Assembly: GCA_032629725.1 (NCBI GenBank)
Contig: JAFEVB010000006.1
Span: 496,001-560,000, forward strand
Length of the DNA: 64,000 bases
Direction of reading: 5' to 3'
DNA from: Gremmenia infestans
Taxonomy: Eukaryota; Ascomycota; Leotiomycetes; Helotiales; Hamatocanthoscyphaceae
Shown: positions 1 through 11,100 of the stretch, piece by piece
Position numbering within the stretch: position 1 is the stretch's first letter
How the letters are laid out: each line of letters begins with the position of its first letter
Notes under the pieces: model-generated
Seen by the model: the letters and a program-made list of their open reading frames with translations, nothing else
The model's database searches: none
Told to the model about the DNA's origin: nothing
Made by a program: the position numbers and the translations under genes

Positions 1-1866
1 AAGTCACCGAGCCCCTCACCCGGACATACACCAGAATTCGAGCAGCAAAGAATGCAACCGGACAAACCCATAAAGACGGAGAAGAGCAAAGTCAAACTAT
101 TTTCCCGGCCAGGGAAGATAAACGTTAGTAAAGATAGAGAAGCGCGCGTGGGAGCCCTGCCGAGTCCAAGTAAGATGGCCCAATATACCATGGCGTCGCT
201 CCAGCGCAATAATCCGAGTACCAACAGTTTGTCAGATAGCATGTCAATGTCCAGCGCCGCGAGCATGTACAGCATGGCGAATTCCTCCTCGGCCACCATC
301 CGTGCGGTTGATTCGAGTCAGGGGAGTGAAAAGGAATCTTCAAAGGACAAGGAGAAACATAAACATCATTTTCTATCAAGGCAGAAGCATAAGTTGAGTA
401 GTAAGGATGATCATCATTTACCTCTGTCTTCGGCGGCCAGCAATTCGAGACCAGCGGATCCAAGTGCCCCGAGTAGTTTATATAATTTTAATCTACCACC
501 GAGCCCTGGACCGACGAGTACGAGTTTTGCGAAGAGTATGAGTGGCTTGGATTTGAGGCATGGTGGAAGAGCTTTAAGGGAGAAGAAAAAGGAGGAGAAA
601 TCCGATGCGTTAAGAGAAGGCGAATTATCGTATCAGAACAATGAATGGCCCGGTCCGTCGAGTATGGGTTCAGCTGGCGCAACTCCTTTCAGTGCTGCTG
701 GTTATCCCAGTAGCGTCTATGGCGGCGAAGCTGCAGAGTTGAAAACCTATGGTCTCAACAATATGGGACCCGATGATGCGTGGCCATTTTTGAAAGCTAA
801 GCTTTTAATTATCTTTGAGGGAGAAGATCTAAGGTTGCCGGTGGAGGATTTCAATCGTCTTGTCATGTAAGTTGAGATTCTAGGGTTGAATACATGGTGC
901 TAACAATTTAGAATCCATCTCCAGAGGTGTATACAAAAGCGCGCGCCAAATGTAATTATCGAGGATCTACGAGATTTACTGGCTACGGGATTCAGCTCAC
1001 TGGATCAAACTCTAAAAAGGACGCCTGACGAGCGTCTCATACCACATTTAGTTGAAATGTGGCTCTTCACATTTACATCGGTCTTGCCATACATGCAAGC
1101 AGTGTTTTTACCCCTCGATCTTGAATTCAGTGGCCACGGCCCCTTCATGTCACCCGAAACAGCGCGAGATTTCTGGGGCGCTCTCCCATCCTCCTCAAAC
1201 GGCAACATTCCCGCCTCGCAAGCCCTAGAAGTCCGGCGCATAGTCCTAACCGCCTACCGCGATACCGTCATCCTTCCCCGCTTCGACACGCTCAAAACCA
1301 TATTCTCCCGCCTCTCCCTCGACTCCATCTCCCTCGCCCTACCCCCCACAGACATCCTCTCCACATCCCCCGACTCCTTCTCTGGCGGCCGCCCATCCAC
1401 AGCCATGTCCCTCGACCCATCCCACGCCTCTTACGGCTCCCAAACTACCACGCTCCTTGGCGGCGGCTCTTCTGGCGACGGCAGCGGAAACCGCAGTCGT
1501 GCCATCTCAAACGTATCCTATAACAGCGATCCCTCATCTGGTATGGGCATCCCCCCGCCTCAACGCCCATTCACGCCTTCGTCCACGCACCCGCTCAACC
1601 GCGGCCAGCGCGAGCAGAAGGTCGAGGATAGCAGTAAGCAGCTTACGGAGACGGTGGGCCGCATGCTGCAGTGCATGAGCGTGCTTGCTAGTGTGGGGGT
1701 TGGCGGTGGTGGGAATGAGAGTAGTCAGCGGAAGATGGAGGAATTGACTAGAGGGCTGAAGTTGAATTGGCTTGGGAGAGGTCGTATGGGACGGGATAGG
1801 AGGGGCTTGGTAGGGGCGAGGGTCACGTTGGGTGGTGGTGGGGTCAAAGAAGGTATCGTAGCTTGA
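1..1866 (+). CDS. TORC2 subunit of the HbrB/Bit61/PRR5 family (5' partial)
   Basis: The frame is already open at base 1, so the N-terminus lies outside the window; the ATG at 52 is probably internal. Exons are 1-866 and 912-1866. The 45-nt intron has a GTAAGT donor and a CTAAC branch point just before TTTAG, and the phase is kept. The first ~250 residues are Ser/Lys-rich and disordered. The conserved part begins near DDAWPFLKAKLLIIF and runs through the block LPYMQAVFLPLDLEFSGHG to TAYRDTVILPRFDTL, which matches HbrB-like proteins (yeast Bit61/Bit2, animal PRR5/Protor). These bind the TORC2 kinase complex at the plasma membrane and support polarised growth and stress signalling; that role is family knowledge. 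The C-terminus is Ser/Gly-rich. The family call is fairly firm. Confidence 0.82.
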
Positions 1867-2649
1867 TCATTGAGCGCCTAGGTTGGAGTCTCCAACATTA
1901 CATTGCATGGCGTTTGGATCTAGCAAAGCAAGGCGGTGGTGTGGTTATGAAACAGGCAAGCTAGCGGGTTGGATGATTGGCGTATACCTATGACTGGATA
2001 TTTGGGGTTGGGTCGGGCCTGGATGAGCTGAGCTATATGTGTATGATTTGGATGCACGGATGGATGGTTGGATGGATGGATGAATGGATGGATATGTAAC
2101 AAAAACAACGACTTTACGATCGAGGAGGTTCCTCATATCCTTCCTCTTGCTTAATATTGTCTTGTTCCACTTCATTCCTCCTTTATACTCGTTACCGTAC
2201 TGTACGAGCTATGTTTCCCTAAGGTAAGTACCTATGTAAGTGTGCAGTGTGAAGTTTCACCGCAAGCGTGTTCGAAAAGAGAGGAATGTATAATTCAAGC
2301 CAGTTTCCCTGAAGTCTTTCTGCCACTTTATTCTCTCTATATTGTTAGTGCTATGGTAGGGAGGCACGACCCCATACTTGCATGAAGGAATCTGCAAGTC
2401 ACATAATGTGATGGTGTGACCTCTCTTATTTACCCAGCCACTCATACTTCCTGAATACACATTCATCCGGACCTTCGACCGACAAACAATGACCCCCGAC
2501 CTCAACTTCAAGGTCGGGCAATGTTCTCCTCTTTCTTTCATCCCAACTTCTTAATCCATACCATACTAAAACCGTCCAAGCAGAATCCCCAACATCATTA
2601 CCCTTATTAGAACCAAGGCTAAATGGGTGAGAAATACTAGAAGATCAAG
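1867..2649. other. intergenic region between the HbrB gene and the P450
   Basis: Holds the 3' flank of the HbrB gene and the promoter of the P450. A short imperfect GGAT repeat is the only recognisable structure. I see no gene. Confidence 0.6.
2058..2094. repeat. imperfect (GGAT)n microsatellite
   Basis: About nine GGAT-like units with two interruptions, in the 3' flank of the HbrB gene. Simple-sequence repeat with no apparent function. Confidence 0.8.
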
Positions 2650-4476
2650 ATGGCAGTTTTAGGAGTACTACCACAGGAGAGCGCAAGCCAATGGATCCTC
2701 TCCCTTCTGGCAATCGTCGTATTCTATGTACGCGCCCACCAAGCTTTTATTGTATACCTACCTAATCCCCACTAACTGACTTGGTTTGAAAGTTCGTCGG
2801 TTCGACAATCTATGATCTAAATTTCAGCCCTCTCGCAAAGTACCCAGGTCCTTTCTTTGCGAAGATATCGGCTTTTCCGTCTTTCTACTATGCTCTGAAA
2901 GGGACGCGTCACATCTGGATATGGCAATGCCACCAAATCTATGGTCCGTAATCCAATTTATCCTCCAAGTTTTGAGGTGAGATTTGACCGAGCTGATTAT
3001 GGTTCCCCTAGGTGATGTTTTTCGCTTCCACCCCAATGGACTCATCATAAATTCACCATCCGGACACAACAGCATATATGGCACAAGATCTAACGTCAAG
3101 AAGGGAAAGTTCTACGAGGTTTACCAAAACAAGGAGGCGAGAAACACGCTTAATACTATCGACAAAGCTGCCCATGCTAAGAAGCGAAAGGTCCTTAATG
3201 CTGTTTTTTCTGACAGTGCAGTTCGCTCTGCCGAGACGTTTGTCATCAAACATGTCGACCGCTGGTGTGACTTGCTGCTTGACAACGTGAAATCTGGCGA
3301 ATGGACAGAGCCCAAGAACGCAGCTCACTTGACTGACTTCCTAGTATTTGACATACTAGGCGACTTGGCTTTTGGAAGATCTTTTGAAAGCAAAGAGCCC
3401 GGACCCAACCCCCTGAAAGCCATTCCACACAGCATTGCCTCTTATGCTAAGTTCATGTACCCGGTACGCCGCCGCAACTGCATTCATTACCCATATTAAT
3501 TGAGAACATACCGGTGCTAATTTTAATTCAGATAACGAAATCACCCATTGTAAACTTCTGGGTGTGGATGAAACCCAGAGGCCTGGACATTCTTCTCGAG
3601 CGTATGAAGACACCCGAAACCAGGAGATTCGCAGAATTTGTACAAGCAAGTGTCGCAGAGCGAACTGAACAAGAACAAAAGCTCCAGAAGGAAAGAATCC
3701 AAGGACAAGAACCCCGGAAAGATATGTTTCACTATCTCTTCCAAGCTCGAGACCCTGAGACTGGTGGCCCGGCATATACGCCCATGCAATTATTTTCCGA
3801 GGCCACACTCCTTATAATCGCCGGTACTGATACGACGTCTACTGCAATGTGTACCATCTTCTTCTACCTCGCGCATAATCCCCGCGTCTACAAGAAACTC
3901 ACACGTGAAGTGCGGGAGAAATTTGGTGATGCAGATGAGATCGTAGGAGGGCCTAAGCTTGCATCGTGCCAGTATCTCCGCGCATGTATCGATGAGTCCC
4001 TACGCATCGCTCCTCCAGTCCTGCCCGAGCTGTCCCGCGAAGTACTCCCTGGGGGTCTCAACATCGACGGAACGTTAATCCCAGCAGGTGTGCAAGTCGG
4101 GACGAGCGGCTGGTCACTAATGCATCATGACGAGGTCTTTGGAGACCCGTGGGTCTACCGACCCGAGCGCTGGATTGTGGATGCGGAGAGCGGGGTTACA
4201 GCTGAGGATATCTCGAGAGCCCAGACGGCGTTTCATCCGTTCTCTATTGGCGCTGGGAATTGTGTCGGTCGGAACCTGGCGATGCAGGAGCTTCTCGTTA
4301 CTGTTGGGAGGCTTTTATATCGTATGGATGTCAGGGTTCCTGCGGGTGATTCTGTAGGCGCTGGGTCGGAGGAGCTTGGATGGGGGAGGAGGAGTAAGCG
4401 GAATTTTCAGATTAGGGATGCGTATGTTGCTGTGAAGGATGGCCCGATGTTGCAATTTAAACGGAGGGGTGTTTGA
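2650..4476 (+). CDS. cytochrome P450 monooxygenase
   Basis: Four exons: 2650-2727, 2793-2943, 3012-3463 and 3532-4476, giving 541 aa, a normal microsomal P450 length. An N-terminal hydrophobic segment (WILSLLAIVVFY) would anchor it in the ER. Visible motifs are the I-helix oxygen-binding AGTDTT (A324-T329), the K-helix ExxR (E382-R385) and the heme loop FSIGAGNCVGR with the thiolate Cys at 471. The enzyme inserts oxygen using electrons from NADPH-P450 reductase. General resemblance is to fungal secondary-metabolite or detoxification P450s; the substrate cannot be read from sequence. It converges on the peroxiredoxin-like gene, 163 bp away, and a Zn2Cys6 regulator lies beyond that. Start ATG chosen because it opens directly into the membrane anchor. 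Confidence 0.93.
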
Positions 4477-4639
4477 TGTGCAAAGAATGCAAAATGGCAG
4501 CGGGAGGTAATAATACCGTCTAATTCACGCTTTTGCAAATTTGAAATGCATACATATATAAGCTTTCTCTATATATTCAAACCTATCAAGCAACGACACC
4601 GTTCAACCTTCAGTCCACACCACACAATACAACATCCAC

Positions 4640-5281
4640 CTACAAAGCATCAATCCAAGCTGCTGCAACCTCAGGCTCCAACCTCTTCGTATAATCAGCC
4701 TCCACATGCACATTTCTCACGACCCCATCCTTGCCCACCAATAGCACAGTCGGAACAGGAACCACAAACGAATCATCCCCATTCCTACCCTTCAAATCAT
4801 GTCCAAAGCCGTCAAAAACAGCCCTCAGCTCTTCCGGCTGCTCAAATACAATACCCAGCTGCCTCGCAAGCTTGTTCCCCACATCACTCAGCACGGGAAA
4901 CTGCAGCTCGTTCTTCTCGACCGTCGAGAGCGACGTGTCCGGCAGCTCGGGCGAGATGGCTACCAGCGTGCAATTCTTGGCCTGTAGGGCCGGAAGGTGC
5001 TTTTGGAGGGCCCGCAGTGCCAGGTTGCAGTATGGACACCAGGATCCGCGGTAGAAGGAGATGAGCAGGGGCCCTTTGGATAGGAGAGTGCTGCTGGAGA
5101 TGGCGGTTCCTGAGGCGTCGGTTAGGGTGAAGGGGGGGAGGGTGGATCCGGGCTGGATGGCTTTTGAGGGGTCGAAGGTCGAGACGAAGTCGGATTTGGC
5201 TTTGAGGACTGGGCCGGTGATTGATACGGGGGCGTTTTTGAAGCCGGCGCTTACGGCGTCGAGTTGGGTTGCAAGAGACAT
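4640..5281 (-). CDS. thioredoxin-fold peroxiredoxin-like protein (AhpC/TSA type)
   Basis: Single exon, 213 aa. The thioredoxin fold is marked by PLLISFYRGSWCPYCNLALR, with a CPYC pair in the position of the redox-active cysteines, then VAISPE and a cis-Pro region VPVPTVLLV. This is the PRX-like subgroup of AhpC/TSA proteins common in fungi. Members are thought to reduce peroxides or protein disulfides; the exact substrate is unknown. No signal peptide, so probably cytosolic. It is transcribed towards the P450 and divergently from the Zn2Cys6 gene, sharing a ~1 kb promoter region with the latter. Confidence 0.85.
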   Translation of the reverse strand: MSLATQLDAVSAGFKNAPVSITGPVLKAKSDFVSTFDPSKAIQPGSTLPPFTLTDASGTAISSSTLLSKGPLLISFYRGSWCPYCNLALRALQKHLPALQAKNCTLVAISPELPDTSLSTVEKNELQFPVLSDVGNKLARQLGIVFEQPEELRAVFDGFGHDLKGRNGDDSFVVPVPTVLLVGKDGVVRNVHVEADYTKRLEPEVAAAWIDAL

Positions 5282-6266
5282 GGTTGCTGGGTTGTTTTGA
5301 GTGGTTATTTAAATGCGAGATTGAAGGTTGAAGGTGAGGTTGTTAATTTATATATGCTGGAAGTAGAGGATGAGGAGGATGAGGAGACTGATAATAGATC
5401 AGTGACTTAGGATAGTAACAAATATAAATAAGAGGCAAGAGATCTGACTTGAGGTTTGCTGATATCATATCCTGTGAAGACATCTTGGCTACTTATATGG
5501 ATCATCCCAGGAGCTGCTTTGGAATCATTGCTTCCATAACACAGGCGAAATCGTCCGACTCTAACATGGGGTTGAGGCTCAGCAACGGGATCTAAGGGAT
5601 GTAGGGATATACGCGCACGGCAGAGGCGTGTTGGATTTCTAAGTCGCTTGAACTGGAGCGGATTCGTCCGAACTCGTCCGACGGAATGCAATGCAATGCA
5701 ATAGGATGAGTCATGTTGATTTTCCCCTGTCTGATTCTTGTCAAAGGAACAGTATAGCGTGCTAAGTGAAGTCATAATTTCTAGAAAGAGAATATTAGAG
5801 GGGTGGAGTGGTCGGGGAGCATTGCACGCAATAGCCTATCTATTCTATTCTCGCTTATAGAGCTGCTCGCTAATGTTTCTCCTGAGTTTGATTGGAGCTT
5901 TCCACAAACATAACTCCTGTATGGGAAAGAGTAAGCATCGTTTTGCAAGTCTGATTGGTAATAAGCTTGATTTATAAGCAAACGGGCTTGTTAGAAATAA
6001 GCCAGCTGACTTTCCCTGTGTTTGAATTAAGTGCCCCTGTCGCTTACGGTAGTAGCCATTCAGGGGCGCTCGGCTAACTGGGATGATGGATCTCACCTCA
6101 AAACCGACGACCTCAGTTTGCGTAAAACGACACTTCTCCTCATCGGATCACGCTATATTCGCTAACCACCCTCAAGTCATCAATTACCCAGACGACATAT
6201 TCTGAATACGGAATGCGGTTAATAGGACTGGCTGACCTAATTAGGGTATAAAAGTTACCCGTTGCG
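5282..6266. other. divergent promoter region of the peroxiredoxin-like and Zn2Cys6 genes
   Basis: About 1 kb between two outward-facing start codons. An ATG-initiated 122-aa ORF on the minus strand (5407-5775) has no recognisable composition or motif, and I treat it as chance. No other structure seen. Confidence 0.5.
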
Positions 6267-8519
6267 ATGCAAACGCCCAAGAGTGAAGCGAGCGGCGGCC
6301 GCCCGTCGAAGCGCATGAGAATAGGTACCAAGAGCTGCGCTGAATGCAGACGACGTAAAGTCCGGTGCATTTTTGATGAAGACCAGCGTGTTTGCAAAGA
6401 ATGCATCACTCATGATGCTCACTGTGCGCCTCAACAGCCTGGCCGACGCGCCCAAGGCTTGGATCAGAGGACGGATAATGAGGGGGCTGTTCATGTTCAG
6501 CAGAGATTGGAGGAGTTGGAGGGTATGGTTAGCCATATCTGCAAAGCCATTGATCTCGATATCGAGTCAGCAAGTATGGCTGATTTTAAGACGAGCACCC
6601 GAGAAGCCCTCAAGCGCCTTCGGGACACTTCAAGTCCGGAAACGAGAGAGGAGGAGGTTAGATCGACTAATCAGAGAACTTCGCTGAGAACATCAGAGTC
6701 GGAAACCATGGAGGACTCGTGGGAGCAGAACGAGGCTTTTGAAGACGCTCCTTTGATCGCCTTGTTCAAAGATGCCATGTTTCTTCAGACGAATGACACG
6801 GCGCAAGCTAATGGACGGCCCTTGGGGCGATATGTTGAACAACGAATGAAGGCCTGCGTAGACGTTATAATGGGACTGTTACCTTGCAATGAAGATTTAA
6901 CAGCTATCTTGGAGACTACACAAAATTACTGGAACATCTGGCCAATACCACCAAGCGGACTGGTAACGTGCAAAGGAGAACTCCCACCTGTTACAGACGT
7001 AGCTTCTGCAGAAAACTTCATCTTTGATGCATTAAAATCAGGAGTTCCCACAAGAACCACCAAAGCAGTACTTTGGCTCACTCTTTGCATCCAGCAACTT
7101 TCAACAAACTTCCTACGCCAACGACCCCTCCCTACATCACAGAATAGTCTCATAGACTCCTGCATGAGCGGCGCCGACACCCTCCTCTCCATCGACGAGG
7201 AATCCGGAGGCTCAGTAGAAGGCCTGGAGTGTTTGGAATTAAGAGCAAAGCTCTACATCAACATGGGCAAGCCCCGAAAAGCATGGCTGTGCGTCCGCCA
7301 CGCCATGAACATCGCGATGCAGCTCGGCCTCCACCGTCTCGACAAGCCCACCAGCGAGCGGCAACAGCGAGCATGGGACCACATATGGCAGCACGACCGC
7401 CAGCTATCGTTAATCCTAGGCTTCCCCAACGGTATTCCCGACGCGAATATCCGCACGCGGCGAGAATCCGTTTCCACGAGTCCACATACGCTGCCTGCAA
7501 AAATAGCACACGACCTCGCCATAGCAGCCGGCCATATCAGCGACCGCAACCAGAGCCATGAGCCAGTCGTCGACTACAGCGTCACGGAGCAGATCGAGCA
7601 GGAGTTGACGCAGTGCAAAGCGGCGATTCCGCCGGAATGGTGGGATGATGCCGCATCCACTCCCAACCTGCCCTTCCACGAACTCTACACCCGCGAAGTA
7701 GTCAAAGCGACCTACTACCAACTCCTCAAGTTCCTACACCTGCCATACATGCTCAAGCCCCCCTCCTCTCTAAATCTGGATTTGAATCAGGACCCGGATC
7801 CGCGGTACGAGCAAGGCCGCCTCTCCGTACTCTCAGCGTGCCGCGGAATGGTACGAGCGTATCACCAACTCCGCACGCTAACCAGCCCCGACGTACTCAT
7901 GTGCGACCTACTCGACTTCCAGGTCTTCGGCAGCGCAGCCGTCATAATGCTAGACCTACTACTACACGTGCCCTCGCCATCGTCGCCCTCGTGCATATAC
8001 CAAGAGGGTCAGGACTGGGGGCTGGTTGGGGCCGTCACGCGTAGTCTCCGGGACAAGACGTCGCTGATGGAATGTACGGTTGCGGGGCAGGCGGCCCAGC
8101 TGCTCGAATACCTATCAACGGCGCACCGTGGCACGTATGCCGGTCCTGAGGGCTACGAAGCTGTGATTCCCTATTTTGGGAAAGTTACTATTGGGAAGAT
8201 GAAGATGAAGAAGAATGTTGGCATTGACATTGAAATTGCAAATCCGAATTCGATTCCGTACCCACTGATTCCTTCAAGCATCAGCAGCAGCAGCAGTGAT
8301 CTTCAAACAACCATCGGCGTCGAAAATGTCCCTCAGCAACCGCATTTTTCAAATCTGGTGGAGTTTAGCGCGAACACGTTTATGCCTTCTGGTCAGGAGA
8401 CAATGGCGGGGTGTTTTTACCCCGATACGGAATTAGGCGTTGATTGGACTTCTGTTCTCGACGTTGATAGGAGTTATGACTGGAATCAAGAGGCAGATGC
8501 TTTTGGATATTCCGTATAG
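6267..8519 (+). CDS. Zn2Cys6 (GAL4-type) transcription factor with fungal-specific regulatory domain
   Basis: Intron-less, 750 aa. The zinc cluster sits near residues 24-53 with spacing C-x2-C-x6-C-x8-C-x2-C-x6-C (CAECRRRKVRC, then CKECITHDAHC), preceded by a basic stretch and followed by a short helical linker (QQRLEELEGMVSHI). The middle homology region includes the characteristic GKPRKAWLCVRHAMNIAMQLG segment around residues 330-350. The C-terminus is acidic and aromatic, as in activation domains. Binds DNA in the nucleus, usually at CGG half-sites, and often controls neighbouring genes. Next to the P450 and redox gene it may be a pathway regulator; that is inference only. Confidence 0.93.
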   Translation: MQTPKSEASGGRPSKRMRIGTKSCAECRRRKVRCIFDEDQRVCKECITHDAHCAPQQPGRRAQGLDQRTDNEGAVHVQQRLEELEGMVSHICKAIDLDIESASMADFKTSTREALKRLRDTSSPETREEEVRSTNQRTSLRTSESETMEDSWEQNEAFEDAPLIALFKDAMFLQTNDTAQANGRPLGRYVEQRMKACVDVIMGLLPCNEDLTAILETTQNYWNIWPIPPSGLVTCKGELPPVTDVASAENFIFDALKSGVPTRTTKAVLWLTLCIQQLSTNFLRQRPLPTSQNSLIDSCMSGADTLLSIDEESGGSVEGLECLELRAKLYINMGKPRKAWLCVRHAMNIAMQLGLHRLDKPTSERQQRAWDHIWQHDRQLSLILGFPNGIPDANIRTRRESVSTSPHTLPAKIAHDLAIAAGHISDRNQSHEPVVDYSVTEQIEQELTQCKAAIPPEWWDDAASTPNLPFHELYTREVVKATYYQLLKFLHLPYMLKPPSSLNLDLNQDPDPRYEQGRLSVLSACRGMVRAYHQLRTLTSPDVLMCDLLDFQVFGSAAVIMLDLLLHVPSPSSPSCIYQEGQDWGLVGAVTRSLRDKTSLMECTVAGQAAQLLEYLSTAHRGTYAGPEGYEAVIPYFGKVTIGKMKMKKNVGIDIEIANPNSIPYPLIPSSISSSSSDLQTTIGVENVPQQPHFSNLVEFSANTFMPSGQETMAGCFYPDTELGVDWTSVLDVDRSYDWNQEADAFGYSV

Positions 8520-9278
8520 GGAGAAGGTGTTAGTTAGCTATTCCTCGTACATAAGTAGTTGTAGATACGAGTAGTTGAAACAGAAACATCACACCTCTCG
8601 AACTTTGTTTGATGGTGAAAATTTTCTAACTACCTGAGGTAGATATAGATATACAGTATAGTACCAGAGTTGTGTTAAATGCTTACCTAGATGGGCACTA
8701 CTCCTCACTTTTCCTTTCCCACACGTCTCCATTCAGTCAAATAGCTTTTCGTTTCGTATAGTACACGTGACATTCCCCTTCCAAGGGCTGCTTACCTTGG
8801 GTACCTTTTTAGAAGGATTCCAGATTCCAGATTATCGGTTCTTGATTGGAAAATGAGACTAAGAGAACAACAAATTGGCAAAATTTTGAAGAGTCCAATT
8901 CTTTAGCAAGGGAAAGTCTTGGGCGGCATATAGAGAAAGGGTGGAAGGGATCATTTTTGATGCCTGGGGCTAGCAGGAGGGAGAATAGAATAAGGAACTT
9001 CGCTGTCCGGGTCCGAGCAAAAGAATAAATATGCAAAAAGGGAGTGGTATTGAACTATGGGCTTTTCGCTATTGATTTGCCGCTGTTGCCAATTTCGTTA
9101 TTGGCTTTTCATTACTCCGTATTAGTGTCTGTTGTGTTCCCTTCCCGGCTGCATACAAAGCAGCTCAGCCCATCCAAATCAACGCCAATGATGAGCGTAC
9201 TCAACATCTCCACTATCCGCTAAACTCCATGCAAAATCCGATTACTCAAAAAAATAACCATCCGTACCAAATTTTTCC
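8520..9278. other. intergenic region between convergent genes
   Basis: 3' flanks of the Zn2Cys6 gene and of the Gag1-like gene. AT-rich, with short ORFs only. No gene or repeat recognised. Confidence 0.55.
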
Positions 9279-11100
9279 TCAAGCCGCTGGCGCTGCTCCA
9301 CCTTCACCATTACCATCCCTATCAGCGGTACTACCGCGTCTCATCGTCATGATCTTGTGTTTAAACTTCTTGAATGGGCCAGCGGTAGGCGTCTTTTCCT
9401 CTTTCTTATCTCCTTCATTGTCTTTCTCTTTCGCTGGCTGCTTCGGCGTGTTTTGCCGCTTGCCAGAGCTGAATAGGTCGGCGACGCTCATACGTCTTCG
9501 TCGGGTTCCGGGGGATTCGGGCACGCTCTTAGGGGGCCACTCTCCGTCCCGCTTCCAGCCTTGGACACAGCTTCGAGTGACATCTTTTAGGTTCATAGGG
9601 CAGCTGGGTGTAAGTGATTGAAGTATGACTTTATCGTAAATGGTATTGTAGGCGTCTGGCGTGATGCTCTTGCGCATGTCGTTCGTAGGTGGTAATATTG
9701 GTGGAGCGATGGGGATTTCAGTATCGTCGTCCTCGTAATCATCATCGATTTCTTCAAGATCCACTGCTGTCGAACTGCCGTCACCACTAGATTGAGACTG
9801 TCGTTTCGGCACCGGTAGGGTATGCGTTACAGCACGAACATGTCGAGCTCCAGTCCATGCATCTCGTCGCTCGTTGAAGCATCGCATGCCATCGTTAGCC
9901 TCCATTTCCTCCCTAAGGCGCCTCTTGCGTCTGCGCTTGCGCTCTTGCCCCGTTTTCCGAATTGAGTCTCCTACATCGTCTGGATTGTCGAAGCGGAAAG
10001 GGCTTTTCGGACTTCCTGGTGATTTGGGAGCCTTGGGAGATTTGGAAGACTTGGGACCTGGCATGGTAGCTTCTGGCTCGCTGTCGCTCCCACCGCTAAG
10101 CCATTCGTCCCTCTCCCTCCATTCTAGTCCAAGTGGGTCCTCGAGCTCAGAATGATGTGATTCTGGTTCTGATGTGCCATCCTGCGCAGAGATTGGTGGC
10201 GGCCACTCCCATTCCCAGTCCTCCTTGACTACCTCGCCCAAGTATTTCTTTATTGCCTCCTTCTGCTTCGCTCGGTCTTCACTGGCTAGATCCGCCTCGT
10301 AGATTGTAATCGCGCTTGTATTTGCCATGGCCCTGCGACGATACGCAACACTCCCCGGCCCTGAATTGCCACCGAAATGCATCTTGCCCTCATGCGGAAT
10401 ATTCTTCGCGGCGGTCGTTCTGCCGTTCGCTTTACGGCGGGAGGATATTGTTTTGGAGGTAGTGGAAGGTAAGGGCTGAGAATGATCTTGAGCAGGAATT
10501 GAATGTTCTTTTAAGGATGTTGTTGAGATATTTGGGGGTGAAGCGTCACGAAAGGTACGTCGTGCGATGGATTCCCCTTGTGGAGGTGGCGCTATAGCAA
10601 GCTTCATTAGCTATGGTGGTCCAAACAAGCTCGAAAGGTTGGAACGACGAAATGTGAAGTTCCCGGAGATAGCACAAGCACAGCATGGATCTCGTACCTT
10701 GACCGTGATTATAGCTATGTTCCACAACTGCGGCGTCGTCCAAAAGGTCTGATTCAGTTGCTGTCAATGTCGCACGAACCCCGCGATCGTCGTCGGATGC
10801 AGAATTTCGAGATATGATATTAGCATACAGCGTTGAAGAATCGCTGCGAGTGGCCCGTTGCTGTTGCGGTTGCTGTTGATGTTGCAGCGCATGATGTTCC
10901 TCCGGCGATGCCACATTGAGAGCAGGTGCGTCCAGGGCCGGCTGCCCTTCACCGTTGCTCATCACTGACATTGACTCCGCATCTTGCGGGTGGCCTGCTT
11001 CGGCTTTCTGCATCAGTTCATGGCATGTTCCTCTACTTGCTGTGCCGATTGGAGAGCCGCCTGCGTTGCCGGGTTTGGCAGCAGGAAGAGCTTGAGGCAT
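9279..11100 (-). CDS. Gag1-like clamp domain protein (DUF4050 family)
   Basis: Two exons, 11100-10698 and 10591-9279 (571 aa). The 106-nt intron (GTACGA...CTATAG) joins two frames in phase. The N-terminal third is Ser/Gln-rich. The conserved core holds YEADLASEDRAKQKEAIKKY, then DWEWEWPPP, a serine-acidic segment ERDEWLSGGSDSEPE, and MRCFNERRDAWTGARHV, followed by a second block around YNTIYDKVILQSLTPSCPMN. This order matches the fungal family now called the Gag1-like clamp domain, named after fission yeast Gag1, which modulates TORC1. The C-terminus is Lys/Arg-rich and probably disordered. Assignment is from motif memory and should be confirmed by profile search. A TOR role is inference from the family. 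Confidence 0.62.

Noticed and set aside
5407..5775. 122-codon ATG ORF between the peroxiredoxin-like and Zn2Cys6 genes
   Set aside because: No family features, biased composition, and position inside a divergent promoter.
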